64,000 nt of DNA, taken from NCBI GenBank assembly GCA_030841105.1, contig JAVEDE010000121.1, forward strand, positions 1 through 64,000, read 5' to 3'. Positions 8,469 to 16,739 of the stretch are shown piece by piece (position 1 is the stretch's first letter; every line of letters begins with the position of its first letter). Position numbers and translations under genes: made by a program. The DNA comes from Pyrinomonadaceae bacterium (GTDB lineage Bacteria > Acidobacteriota > Blastocatellia > Pyrinomonadales > Pyrinomonadaceae). Below the pieces are notes generated by a model, which saw only the letters and a list, made by a program, of their open reading frames with translations, ran no database searches and was not told the origin of the DNA.

Positions 8469-9443
8469 TTATTTCAGCTCCCACAGAATCGGCGTCTGCG
8501 GGTTGAGCGCGCGTTCAACGGCGAGCGCGACGAAGCCCATCGTGTAGCGGGCGTTGACTTCGAGGAGTGGGTGCAGCCCGCGCGCGTGTTCCAACGCGTC
8601 CACGCCCGCCGCGCCCACGTAGCCCTCTCGATACAGTCGCGCGCCGACCACACGCGCCACGCTTTCGAGTTCCGCCCGACGACCCGCGTCAATCTTACGG
8701 CCGAGCAAATAGCCCGTGCCCGTGCCCGCGCCGTTCGTTTGCAGATCGCTGATGCCGACGAGTGTGATCTCGCCGCTCGACGTGATCTCCAACGTCACGC
8801 CGTACTCGCGCACGCGCTCAAGCCACGGCTGAAAGATGAGCGGCTCGCTACTGGCGGCAAACTGACGCCGCGCCCACGTCGCCTGCGCCCCTTCGAGCCG
8901 TGCGCCGCGACCGAGCACGCGCTCGCGCGCCGCGAACCCGAACGGACTCTTAATCACCCACTTGTCATCAGCGCGTGGGCAGGCGCGCGCGACCGCCTCC
9001 TCCAACTCCGCGAAACTCGCGGCGACGCACGCGCCCGGCATCAAGATGCCGAGTTCCTGTTCCAGCGCGTGACTCCACAGTTTAGAGTTGACCCGCCTGA
9101 CCGTTTCGAGCGACACGGGCGGGACGCGTGCGCCCACGCGTTCGGCGAGCGCGACCGCGCCACGCGTCCAACCCCACGGCGTAAAGATTCGCCCCGCCTG
9201 CTTCGTCGCCGGTTCGAGCACAACCAGTTCGACGCCGCGCCGCGCGGCCTCACTGTGGAGAGACTCTGACGGTGACTCTTCGACGAGCAGCGCGTCTCCT
9301 GCCGATGCGAGCCGGAGCAGGTGCGGCGCGAGCCGCCGGTTGAGCGCGATGAACGAGTGCGGACGCCGGTACGCGCTGCTGCTGCTGCTCGCGGCCAGTT
9401 CCGTCTCGAAGTCGGCGTTCATGTACCAGAGTCGCGGAGTCAT
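8469..9443 (-). CDS. ATP-grasp fold protein of unknown substrate
   Basis: A 324-residue protein (ATG start; three more codons are possible from a TTG). The C-terminal half has ATP-grasp features: KWVIKSPFGFAARERV (phosphate-binding loop with Lys, about residues 163-178), LIFQPWLERVREYGV for the adenine-binding strand, GYVGAAGVDAL, and the Mg-binding LLEVNARYTMG near the end. The N-terminal half (LWYMNADFETEL, RRLAPHLLRLA, TPWGWT, VNSKLWSH) looks like the pre-ATP-grasp part of a carboxylate-amine/thiol ligase. It is divergent from a D-amino-acid PLP enzyme, so an amino-acid or peptide ligase is a reasonable guess but only inference. Confidence 0.75.
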   Translation of the reverse strand: MTPRLWYMNADFETELAASSSSSAYRRPHSFIALNRRLAPHLLRLASAGDALLVEESPSESLHSEAARRGVELVVLEPATKQAGRIFTPWGWTRGAVALAERVGARVPPVSLETVRRVNSKLWSHALEQELGILMPGACVAASFAELEEAVARACPRADDKWVIKSPFGFAARERVLGRGARLEGAQATWARRQFAASSEPLIFQPWLERVREYGVTLEITSSGEITLVGISDLQTNGAGTGTGYLLGRKIDAGRRAELESVARVVGARLYREGYVGAAGVDALEHARGLHPLLEVNARYTMGFVALAVERALNPQTPILWELK

Positions 9444-9578
9444 GTTCGTCAATGATTGATTGTCGCGGCGAGTGCGTAGAATGTCGCGGGCGTTAAGCGA
9501 ATCAAATTGCGTTTAGTTTCTCAGCTTCTCAAAATTCGTTTGCCCTCACGGCAGCTTTTGCGGCAACATCCTGTGCAT

Positions 9579-10700
9579 ATGAATTTATCAGAACTGCCCA
9601 CGCCCGCGCTCGTGCTCGACGCGGCGCGCGTGCGGCGAAACGCGGAGCGCATGCGTGCGCGCGTCGAAGGCATGGGCGCGCGACTGCGCCCGCACATCAA
9701 GACGCACAAGTGTGTCGAGGTGGCGAGGCTGCAAACGTCCGCGCAGTCCTCCGCGCTCACCGTCTCCACGCTCGCAGAGGCGCGCTGGTTCGCCGCGCGC
9801 GGCTTCACGGATTTAACTTACGCCGTGCCCATCGAGCCGGGTAAGTTCGACGCCGCCATCGAACTCGCCAGAGACTGCGAACGTCTCGCGCTCATCACGG
9901 ACGACGCCAGCATCCCCGCGCCTCTCAACGCGGCGGCGCGCGCCGAAGGCGTCAAGCTCGACCTGTTCCTGAAAGTTGACTGCGGCTATCACCGTTGCGG
10001 CGTCGAGCCGGAGACGGTGGCGGCCTTCGAGATTCCGCGTCGCATCCTCGAAGCCTCGCACCTGCGCTTCGCGGGCATCCTCACGCACGCGGGACATTCA
10101 TACCACAGCCGCAGCCTCGAAGAGTTGCGCGCCGTCGCGCGGCACGAGCGCGACTTGATGGTCGAGTTCGCTGCCGCCCTGCGCGACGCGGACGTGCCCG
10201 TGCCCGTCGTCAGCATCGGCTCGACGCCGACCATCTCCACCGTCGAGCACCTCGAAGGCGTTGACGAAGCGCGGCCGGGCAACTACATCTTCTACGACGC
10301 CTTTCAAGCGACGCTCGGCAGTTGTCGTTTTGAAGATTGCGCTCTTACGGTTCTGACCTCGGTCGTGCACAGAGATACCACGCGGCGCAAAGTGGTGATT
10401 GACGCGGGCGCAATCGCGCTCTCGAAAGATCGCGGCGCGGTGGACACAGACCCGTCGTGCGGTTACGGGCGCGTCTACGATGCGGAGGGCAACGATCTCA
10501 ATTTGCGCGTCGGCGCGCTTTCGCAGGAGCACGGCATCGTCGAAGTGCCGGACGACGCGTTGTTCGATAGTTTGAAAGTCGGCGCGCGTTTACGCGTCCT
10601 CGCCAACCATTCCTGCCTGACCGCCGCGCAGCATCCACACTACAACGTGCTCGACGGCGAACGCATCGTTGACCGCTGGCAGATTCAACGCGGCTGGTAA
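9579..10700 (+). CDS. D-threonine aldolase / D-serine dehydratase-like PLP enzyme
   Basis: A 373-residue fold-type III PLP enzyme. ELPTPALVLD and the RPHIKTHK signature (probable PLP lysine K41) mark the alanine-racemase-like barrel; the region VDCGYHRCGV and the phosphate-binding GSTPT follow. Near the C-terminus, ANHSC supplies the His/Cys metal ligands found in D-serine dehydratase and D-threonine aldolase (DSD1 family). The frame is open 24 codons upstream, but those residues are not family-like, so ATG 9579 is chosen. It breaks down or interconverts D-hydroxy amino acids; substrate choice (D-Thr or D-Ser) is not decidable here. Confidence 0.88.
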   Translation: MNLSELPTPALVLDAARVRRNAERMRARVEGMGARLRPHIKTHKCVEVARLQTSAQSSALTVSTLAEARWFAARGFTDLTYAVPIEPGKFDAAIELARDCERLALITDDASIPAPLNAAARAEGVKLDLFLKVDCGYHRCGVEPETVAAFEIPRRILEASHLRFAGILTHAGHSYHSRSLEELRAVARHERDLMVEFAAALRDADVPVPVVSIGSTPTISTVEHLEGVDEARPGNYIFYDAFQATLGSCRFEDCALTVLTSVVHRDTTRRKVVIDAGAIALSKDRGAVDTDPSCGYGRVYDAEGNDLNLRVGALSQEHGIVEVPDDALFDSLKVGARLRVLANHSCLTAAQHPHYNVLDGERIVDRWQIQRGW

Positions 10701-10737
10701 CAGATACGTCCGGTTCTCGCAAACCGATCGCGCAAAC

Positions 10738-10784
10738 AAAAAGAGCGCAGTGACGTGAGTTGATTCTCACATCACTGCGCTTAA
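10738..10784 (-). terminator. Hairpin terminator between convergent genes
   Basis: Arms 10745-10759 and 10766-10780 pair at 14 of 15 positions around a short loop. Read on the minus strand, the one mismatch becomes a G-U pair and the stem is followed by TCTTTTTGTTT, so it best serves the ATPase gene that ends at 10820. It can also stop the converging gene that ends at 10700. Confidence 0.75.
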
Positions 10785-10819
10785 CTTTAACGACCGAACG
10801 AACGGTGACGCGCGCACGT

Positions 10820-11911
10820 TCAGGCGCGTTTGATGTTGCGCGCCGTGGCGGCGGTGGCGGCTCTGGCGTTCGTCTCGCCCTGTTTCGACGCGCCCGTGTT
10901 GGCGTCGCGCGTCGTGGCGTTGGCGTTTGTCTTCTCGATGCGCGCTGAGATGCGGCGGTCGAGATCTGTGATCTGTTCGGGCGTGAGACGGTAGATGTTC
11001 GTCTGGTTGTGGTAGAGCTTCGCGCCCGTCACGATGTCGGCGACTTTGAAGCCGTGCCCCTCGGCCTTCGCGATCAACTCCTGAATCGTCAACGCCTGTG
11101 GCACGAGCGAGAGCGGCGAAGGCTTCTCTTCGAGCGTCTCCGGCACGCTGGCGGCGAGCGGCGTCTCCATCGGCAGATCGTCGCCCGTCTCGCGCTTCAT
11201 GTGGTTGATGAAATCGGAGAAGGTGATCGCGCCTGTCAACTCGAAGCCGACCTCGAAGGCAGGGCTGTTCGACTTGACGATCTGGAAGACGCGCACGACC
11301 TCGCCGTCGCGCTCTTGCAGCGACACCTCGACCATGATGTCAACGAAGTATTCCAACCCGCTCGCCGTCATCGGCAACACGCGCCCGACCTCGTTGTCCT
11401 CTTTCGCTTCTTTACCCTTCGCCGGAATCTGATCCACGATGACGACCGACTTGCCGCTCTCGATGCACAAGCGGCGCAGGACGCCCTGCAAGATCATCTG
11501 ATCGGCGGCGAGTTCTTCGGCCGAAGGCTGCGCCAACGGGTCGTCCGAGCGTTCGCGCACGGCCGCCACCATCTCGCTGTGCTTCGCGCTGAAATAGGAC
11601 GCCCAAGAGTCGAGCGCGAAGCAGCCGTAGTTCTGCTCCTGCCCTTCGCCGGAGAGCGCCCAGTCAATGAACTCCGGCAGTTCGTCGGGATGTTCGATTT
11701 CGAGGCCGTCGAAGATCGTGCCGTTGCCTTTGAGGAGGCGCGACTTGCGCTCCACGTCGAAGATACAGAGGCGACCCAAACCGGCCTCGGCCATGCTGCG
11801 CACGAAATGGCTCTTGCCGACGCCCGCCCCGCCACGCACCGCCATCACCAGACGCTGCTGACGCGGCCGTCGGCTCAGCGGATTAACTTTCGGTTTTCTT
11901 GTGTTGCTCAT
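10820..11911 (-). CDS. Phage-type P-loop ATPase (AAA_24/Sak4-like)
   Basis: A 363-residue RecA-like ATPase. Walker A is GGAGVGKS (about residues 27-34), a Walker B-like strand is CFALDS, and VVIVDQIP follows. This order matches the AAA_24/Sak4 group, best known as phage single-strand annealing or recombination ATPases. After about residue 230 comes a low-complexity linker, then a small domain (LTIQELIAKAEGHGFKVADI) that looks like a DNA-binding fold, then an Ala/Thr/Asn-rich tail. AAGGAG eight bases before ATG 11911 fixes the start; a longer frame to 12163 has no such site. No phage genes surround it. Confidence 0.72.
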   Translation of the reverse strand: MSNTRKPKVNPLSRRPRQQRLVMAVRGGAGVGKSHFVRSMAEAGLGRLCIFDVERKSRLLKGNGTIFDGLEIEHPDELPEFIDWALSGEGQEQNYGCFALDSWASYFSAKHSEMVAAVRERSDDPLAQPSAEELAADQMILQGVLRRLCIESGKSVVIVDQIPAKGKEAKEDNEVGRVLPMTASGLEYFVDIMVEVSLQERDGEVVRVFQIVKSNSPAFEVGFELTGAITFSDFINHMKRETGDDLPMETPLAASVPETLEEKPSPLSLVPQALTIQELIAKAEGHGFKVADIVTGAKLYHNQTNIYRLTPEQITDLDRRISARIEKTNANATTRDANTGASKQGETNARAATAATARNIKRA

Positions 11912-12251
11912 CACTACTTGCTCCTTCGGTGTTTCATTTTTTCGGTGACGGTACTTTGCGTGTTCGCCCGCCAAAACTTTTACAGCGACGCGCTCGGGAG
12001 TGCCCATCGAAAACTTCAAGCAGCACTGGAGCGTTAACCTCGAAAACGGCGGCACTGTAACACGTTTCAGGCGCGAGTGCAACAATATTTCATGGATGAA
12101 ACAAAATTGACCGGGTCGAGAAACGAGTGAGACGGCGTGCCCGTCGTCCTTCAACTTTGACAAAGCGGGCGAGAAAAGTTTTTATAGTGAGTTAAATTTA
12201 TCCAGCGACATGACACACGGTTAGTTTCATTCCGGCAGCAGAAGAGAGTTT
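11912..12251. other. Divergent intergenic region
   Basis: This 340-bp gap separates the minus-strand ATPase from the plus-strand cystathionine beta-synthase gene. It holds the ATPase ribosome site (right next to 11911) and a promoter for the rightward gene at 12157-12186. Nothing else was recognised. Confidence 0.5.
12157..12192 (+). promoter_or_regulatory. Predicted promoter of the CBS-like gene
   Basis: A perfect TTGACA at 12157-12162 is followed after 18 bases by TTTATA (12181-12186). Transcription would start near 12193 and give a ~60-base leader. Confidence 0.55.
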
Positions 12252-13616
12252 ATGGACTTCCACGAAAACATACTCGGCCTCATCGGCAACACGCCCCTTG
12301 TCCGGCTCAACCGCCTCACGCAAGGGATCAAGGCGACCGTGCTCGCCAAGATGGAGAGTTTGAACCCCGGCTATTCCGTCAAAGACCGCATCGGCATCTC
12401 GATGATTGAGGCGGCGGAGCGCGAAGGGAAACTCAAGCCCGGCGGCACGATCGTCGAAGCCACTTCGGGCAACACCGGCATCGGCCTCGCGCTCGCGGCG
12501 GCGGTCAAAGGCTACCGCTGCACGTTCGTCATGACGGACAAGGCTTCGGTCGAGAAGGTGCGTTACTTGAAGGCGCTCGGCGCGGACGTTGTGGTCGTGC
12601 CCGCCTCGGCCAAACCCGGCACGCCCGATCATTACGTCACCACCGCCCGCCGCATCGCGGGCGAGACGCCGAACTCTTTCTACCCGAACCAGTACGCGCA
12701 CCCCGCGAACCCCGCGGCGCACTACCGCACGACGGGGCCGGAAATCTGGCGGCAGACCGAAGGCAAGATCACGCACTTCGTCTCCGGCCTTGGCACGGGC
12801 GGCTCGATCTCCGGCACGGGGCGTTTCCTCAAAGAGCAAAACCCCGGCGTTAAGATCATCGGCGCAGACCCTTACGGCTCGGTCTTCAAGACCTACAAGG
12901 AGACGGGGCAGTTGATTCAGGCGACGCCCTACCTCGTCGAAGGCATCGGGCAGGAGATCATTCCCGATAACGTCCATCTCAAATACGTGGACGAGATCAT
13001 CAACATCACGGATCGCGAGTCGTTCGAGTTGTCGCGGCAACTCGGACGCGTGGAGGGAATTTTCTGCGGCGGCTCGACGGGGACGAATCTCGGCGCGGCG
13101 CTCAAGGTCGCGCGCGACTTGGACGAGTCGGGCGTCGTCGTCTTCATCGTCTGCGACACGGGCGAGCACTATCTGAGCAAGCACCACTCGGACGAGTGGA
13201 TGAAAGAGAAGCGACTCATCGAGCCGCAGAAGATCACGGCCGGACTGATCAGCGGGACGAAGGGGCAGCAATCGCCGAAGTCGCTCGTCGCCGTCGCGCC
13301 CTCAGAGCGCGTCGCAGACGTGCTGGCGAAGATGGACGAACTCGGCCTCTCCTGCGTCCCCGTGATCGAGGAAGGAAAGTCCGTCGGGTCTCTGCGTGAG
13401 AACCGGATGCTGGCGAAAGTTTTGGGCAACCGCGAGTTGCTGAACGCGCCGGTGAGCGAAGTGATGGGCGCAAGCTTCCCCATCGTTGACGTTGACGAGA
13501 GCGCGGCGAAAGTTTCGCGCCACTTGCAGAAGAGTCCGGCGATCCTCGTGGAAGAGTACGGCCGCATCTCCGGCATCATCACGCGCCACGATCTGCTCGA
13601 CGCGCCGTTGGTGTAG
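12252..13616 (+). CDS. Cystathionine beta-synthase-like PLP enzyme with two CBS domains
   Basis: A 454-residue fold-type II PLP enzyme. The PLP lysine is K44 in [20 protein letters not shown] is the substrate loop, and [10 protein letters not shown] binds the PLP phosphate. From about residue 335 to the end there are two CBS (Bateman) repeats ([20 protein letters not shown] and [17 protein letters not shown]), which normally bind adenosyl compounds and regulate activity. The enzyme most likely condenses serine or O-acetylserine with homocysteine or sulfide. No cystathionine gamma-lyase is next to it. The presence of the CBS pair favours cystathionine beta-synthase over plain cysteine synthase. 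Confidence 0.92.
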   Translation: MDFHENILGLIGNTPLVRLNRLTQGIKATVLAKMESLNPGYSVKDRIGISMIEAAEREGKLKPGGTIVEATSGNTGIGLALAAAVKGYRCTFVMTDKASVEKVRYLKALGADVVVVPASAKPGTPDHYVTTARRIAGETPNSFYPNQYAHPANPAAHYRTTGPEIWRQTEGKITHFVSGLGTGGSISGTGRFLKEQNPGVKIIGADPYGSVFKTYKETGQLIQATPYLVEGIGQEIIPDNVHLKYVDEIINITDRESFELSRQLGRVEGIFCGGSTGTNLGAALKVARDLDESGVVVFIVCDTGEHYLSKHHSDEWMKEKRLIEPQKITAGLISGTKGQQSPKSLVAVAPSERVADVLAKMDELGLSCVPVIEEGKSVGSLRENRMLAKVLGNRELLNAPVSEVMGASFPIVDVDESAAKVSRHLQKSPAILVEEYGRISGIITRHDLLDAPLV

Positions 13617-13655
13617 TTAACGACCGCGCCGCCTTCTGTTAATCAACTGCCGTCT

Positions 13656-13692
13656 CAAAGTCGTCGCCGTTTTCGATTCGGCGGCGACTTTG
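13656..13692. terminator. Hairpin between convergent genes
   Basis: Arms 13656-13669 and 13679-13692 (CAAAGTCGTCGCCG and its near-complement) match at 13 of 14 positions with a T-rich loop. It lies between the ends of the CBS-like gene and the Cas4-like gene, so a bidirectional terminator is likely although no long T tract follows. Confidence 0.5.
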
Positions 13693-13695
13693 CAT

Positions 13696-14271
13696 TCAGT
13701 CCGCCAGCGACTCGTCGCAAAGCTCACGGTAACTACAGGCGGCGCAGCGCGCCCGCTCGTCGTGGCTGCGATGGACGTCCTCGGCTGCACGCGCCTCGCG
13801 CATCTCGCCGAGCAACGCGAGCAACGCCTCATGCAACTCGTCCGTGTAATCCACGCGCAACTCCCGGTCGCGGTAGCGAATCACCCCGAACGGCACGGAC
13901 GCGCCCGTCGTCTCTTCGACGAGCAGGCAGTAGCAGGCGAGTTGCATCACGTGCGACTCGTAGGGCACGCCGTCCGCAGGGCACTTCGTTGACTTCGCCT
14001 CGACGGGCACGACACCCTCGTCCGTCTCGACCAGATAATCCGGCCGACCGACCAGCCCGTGCCGGTGCGACAGCAGAGGCTTCTCCTGCCGCTCGCCGCG
14101 CGCGTTCAACCTCACGGGTGCGATGCGGCCGACGGGCGCGCCCGTGTCGTTGTAGATGACACGCCCCGCGGGCAGACCCGCGCGCCGCGCCCCACGCCGC
14201 GCCGCCCGCCACGCGACGGCAGCGGCGGCGACGAGCAAAACGAAAATCAGCGATAGAAAATTTATCGCCAT
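13696..14271 (-). CDS. Cas4-like PD-(D/E)XK nuclease domain, membrane-anchored
   Basis: A 191-residue protein that begins with one membrane helix (about residues 4-22) followed by an Arg-rich stretch. The Cas4/RecB-type nuclease motifs are all present: H70/H71, D78 in GRPDYLV, E91 and K93 in PVEAKS, and Q110...Y114 in QLACYC. Three cysteines near the end (C176, C179, C185) form the C-terminal part of the Fe-S site. The fourth cysteine expected at the N-terminus of Cas4 is missing here and is supplied by the gene immediately upstream. No cas1, cas2 or CRISPR array is in the window, so this is a stand-alone Cas4-like protein facing the cytoplasm. DNA end processing is the family activity; the role here is unknown. 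Confidence 0.8.
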   Translation of the reverse strand: MAINFLSLIFVLLVAAAAVAWRAARRGARRAGLPAGRVIYNDTGAPVGRIAPVRLNARGERQEKPLLSHRHGLVGRPDYLVETDEGVVPVEAKSTKCPADGVPYESHVMQLACYCLLVEETTGASVPFGVIRYRDRELRVDYTDELHEALLALLGEMREARAAEDVHRSHDERARCAACSYRELCDESLAD

Positions 14272-14285
14272 AAATTTATCGCCAT
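14258..14285 (-). repeat. Exact 14-bp tandem duplication at the Cas4-like gene junction
   Basis: The 14-mer ATGGCGATAAATTT (minus strand) occurs twice without interruption, at 14285-14272 and 14271-14258. The first copy carries the stop codon of the upstream gene, the second the start codon of the downstream gene. Confidence 0.9.
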
Positions 14286-14527
14286 TGTGACGCCAGAAGT
14301 AAGAGACCGGCGACGAGCGCGAGCAGGAAGGCCACGCGCGCGATCAGGCGCAACTGCCGCGCCCGCGCCACCTCGCGGCCGTGTGCCAGATGCCACGTCA
14401 CGCCCTCGGCGCGTCGCCCCTGGCCGGACGCAGGCTCGTGCCCGTCCGCCCGCAAACGCCACGCCCGTGCGCAATAGACGTATTCGGCCACTTCCGACGC
14501 GCGCAAGTATTTGCCCCGCCCGCTCAC
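14276..14527 (-). CDS. Cas4-like N-terminal segment with membrane helix
   Basis: An 83-residue protein. Its first half, KYLRASEVAEYVYCARAWRL, is the typical N-terminus of Cas4 with the single conserved cysteine (C19), followed by HLAHGREVA. The second half is a membrane helix (AFLLALVAGLLLLA) ending in SQWR. It therefore supplies exactly the part missing from the protein encoded 4 bp downstream. GTG 14527 is preferred because AGAGGTG lies just before it; ATG 14551 would add eight residues without a ribosome site. The two products probably assemble in the membrane into one Cas4-like unit (inference). Confidence 0.7.
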   Translation of the reverse strand: MSGRGKYLRASEVAEYVYCARAWRLRADGHEPASGQGRRAEGVTWHLAHGREVARARQLRLIARVAFLLALVAGLLLLASQWR

Positions 14528-14686
14528 GGTGTCACCTCTGAAAATCAACAAGCTGGAAAACTTCGCCCATCATAAACCAGCGGGGAAGAAGTCGCCGCGC
14601 CGAATTGACGAGGGCAACTTTTACAGTCTCAACGGGGCGGCTAACTGGAAGTAGCGACAGGAGCGGCTAAGTGACAGTAAATGCTG

Positions 14687-14722
14687 TTGACAATCGTCGC
14701 CGGTTGGATTAATGTCTCCGGC
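14687..14722 (+). promoter_or_regulatory. Predicted promoter of the MerR-like gene, nearly leaderless
   Basis: TTGACA at 14687-14692 and TAATGT at 14710-14715 are separated by 17 bases. The expected start is about 14722, two bases before ATG 14724. The in-frame ATG at 14712 would lie inside the -10 box and is therefore unlikely to be used. Confidence 0.55.
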
Positions 14723-14723
14723 C

Positions 14724-15383
14724 ATGAGCGGACAACTGGAAAAGATACGCGGTCTAAAATACATCGGGGTCGTCGAACTGGCGTCGCAGGCGGCTCGAAT
14801 TCTGGCCGAGATCGGCACGACGCAAGATCGCGGCACGGTCAGCGAAATGCCAGACGAGCGCACGCTCCGTTATTACCTCGCCGAAGGGTTGCTCTCGCCC
14901 GCGACGGAGAAACAGGGCACGGCCTCAGTCTTCGGCTACCTGCACCTGCTCCAACTCCTCGTCGTCAAGAAGTTGCAATCCGAGCATCTGCCGATCCGTA
15001 AGATCAAGGAGTTGGTTGACGGCCGCACCGAGCGGGAGTTGGAACGACTGCTCGGCCTCGACGCAAAAGCCGGGGCGAAGAACGAAGCCCTCAGTTATCT
15101 CGAAAAGCTCCTCACCTCGCCCTCCGCACCTTCTCCCCGCAGCCAACTATTAAACAATCCCGCGGGCGACATGGCGCGACCCGCCCCGCTTGCGTCCGCC
15201 GCGCGACAGAGCGCCCCGCAGCAGCAGGGGCAGGCCACGTGGGCGCGCGTGGAGATCGAGCCGGGGTTGGAGTTGCACGTGCGCGGCGATTACGCGCCGC
15301 CGACCGAGACGAAAGGCGTGCGCCGTCTGACGCGCCTACTCTTGAACGCGCTCGAAGGGTATCGCGGGAACATGAGAAAGTGA
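14724..15383 (+). CDS. MerR-like helix-turn-helix regulator
   Basis: A 219-residue protein. Residues ~43-100 show a MerR-type winged helix: DERTLRYYLAEGLLSPA, then FGYLHLLQLLVVKKLQ and LPIRKIKELV. Unlike classical MerR proteins there are about 35 extra residues before the helix-turn-helix and a ~110-residue C-terminal part without a recognisable effector domain: a charged helix, a Pro/Ala/Gln-rich linker, and a final small domain (VEIEPGLELHVRGDYAPP). It is followed 11 bp later by a VWA-domain gene, so the two are almost certainly co-expressed. Autoregulation is plausible. The signal it responds to is unknown. Confidence 0.78.
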   Translation: MSGQLEKIRGLKYIGVVELASQAARILAEIGTTQDRGTVSEMPDERTLRYYLAEGLLSPATEKQGTASVFGYLHLLQLLVVKKLQSEHLPIRKIKELVDGRTERELERLLGLDAKAGAKNEALSYLEKLLTSPSAPSPRSQLLNNPAGDMARPAPLASAARQSAPQQQGQATWARVEIEPGLELHVRGDYAPPTETKGVRRLTRLLLNALEGYRGNMRK

Positions 15384-15394
15384 GGAAGTAAAAG

Positions 15395-16660
15395 ATGGGA
15401 CACCAACTGCCGCAGATCGAACTATTGACGCCGCGCGCGAAACTCGCCGCCGGTCGCGAACAGACCTTGGACGTGTTGATTCGCGTCACGCCGCCCGAAC
15501 CGCAAGCCGTGGACGCCGCGCGTCGTCGCCCCGCGCTCAATTTGAGTCTCGTCCTCGACCGCTCCGGTTCAATGGGCGGCGCGAAGATACAACACGCGCG
15601 CGAGGCGGCGCGCTACTGCATTGACCAATTGCTCCCAACCGACCGGCTGAGCGTGGTGATCTTCGACGAGGCCATCGAAGTGCTGATCCCCAGCCAGCCC
15701 GCGGCCAACAAGGCGGCGTTGAAAGAGTCGCTCGCGCACATCCACGCGCGCGGCTCGACCGCGCTGCACGAGGCTTGGGTGCGCGGCGGCATACAGGTCA
15801 GCGAACACCTCTCGGACGCAGGGATCAACCGCGTGCTCTTGATCACGGATGGGCAGGCCAACGTCGGGCTGACGAACACCGACGAGATCGTGACGCAGAG
15901 TTTGAATCTACACCGGCGGGGCGTGAGCACTTCGACCATCGGCATCGGCACGGACTTCAACGAAGACCTTCTGCTGCCCATGGCCGAAGCGGGCGGCGGC
16001 AACGCGTGGCACGTCGAAACGGCCGACGACATGGGGCGCATCTTCTCGGTCGAGTTGGAAGGACTCATCGCGCAGGTCGGCCACACCGTCACGCTCTCGC
16101 TCGTCCCGGCGGACGGGGCGCGCATCGTTGATCTGCTCAACGACTTCGAGTTGAACGAGACGGGGCGTTACAAGTTGCCGAACTTGCAGGCGGGACAGAC
16201 GCTCGAAGTCGTCGCGCAGGTGCGCGTCCCTGCGCGCGAGGCGGGGGTGCGTCTGCGCCTGCTCGATCTCAAACTCGGCTACACGCCGCAAGAGGCGAAG
16301 TCGGCCGAAGTGGTCAGGCAGTATCTCGAAGTCGAGTTCGCGCCGGAAGAGGAGACGGAGGCTCTGCCGCTGAACAACGCGGTCGTCAAGGCCGTGCAGA
16401 TGTTGATGAACGCGCGGGCGCGGCGCGAGGCCATCGCCTACATGGACGCGGGCGACTACGACAGTTACCGCGAGGTCGTATCGGCGAGCATCGCGTCGAG
16501 CCGCTTCGCCTTCGCGCCGATGCAAGCCGACGCCGACGTGTTGGCCGAGTTGAGTTCGCTCGAAGCACTCTCGGACACCGCCGACGACCGTCATCAGGAT
16601 CAGTTGAACCGCAAGCGACTCTCCTACCGCTCGCACGACCTGAGCCGCAGCAAGCGCTGA
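15395..16660 (+). CDS. Cytoplasmic von Willebrand factor A (VWA) domain protein
   Basis: A 421-residue protein without signal peptide or membrane helix. The VWA domain starts at about residue 48; the metal-ion-dependent adhesion site is DRSGS (D55, S57, S59), with the Thr in GSTALHEA and the Asp in LLITDGQANVG completing it. After the VWA fold (to about residue 225) comes a beta-rich region resembling the one in VIT/inter-alpha-trypsin type proteins, and a helical C-terminus. GAGGAAGT precedes the ATG. It forms a two-gene unit with the MerR-like regulator. VWA proteins of this cytoplasmic kind often assemble with AAA ATPases or bind metal-dependent partners, but no such partner is encoded next to it. 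Confidence 0.85.
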   Translation: MGHQLPQIELLTPRAKLAAGREQTLDVLIRVTPPEPQAVDAARRRPALNLSLVLDRSGSMGGAKIQHAREAARYCIDQLLPTDRLSVVIFDEAIEVLIPSQPAANKAALKESLAHIHARGSTALHEAWVRGGIQVSEHLSDAGINRVLLITDGQANVGLTNTDEIVTQSLNLHRRGVSTSTIGIGTDFNEDLLLPMAEAGGGNAWHVETADDMGRIFSVELEGLIAQVGHTVTLSLVPADGARIVDLLNDFELNETGRYKLPNLQAGQTLEVVAQVRVPAREAGVRLRLLDLKLGYTPQEAKSAEVVRQYLEVEFAPEEETEALPLNNAVVKAVQMLMNARARREAIAYMDAGDYDSYREVVSASIASSRFAFAPMQADADVLAELSSLEALSDTADDRHQDQLNRKRLSYRSHDLSRSKR

Positions 16661-16739
16661 GACAGTTAACCGGCGGCGAGTCAAACTCGCCACCGGACGG
16701 ACACTAATTCCGCGCTTGCTTGGCCTTGCGCGGATGAAA

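Noticed and set aside
10820-11911. Prophage remnant
   Set aside because: Only one phage-like gene; no integrase, structural gene or attachment repeat around it.
14258-14285. Cas4-like gene broken by the 14-bp duplication
   Set aside because: Removing one copy does not fuse the two frames; both genes have starts and the first has a ribosome site, so they appear to be true separate genes.
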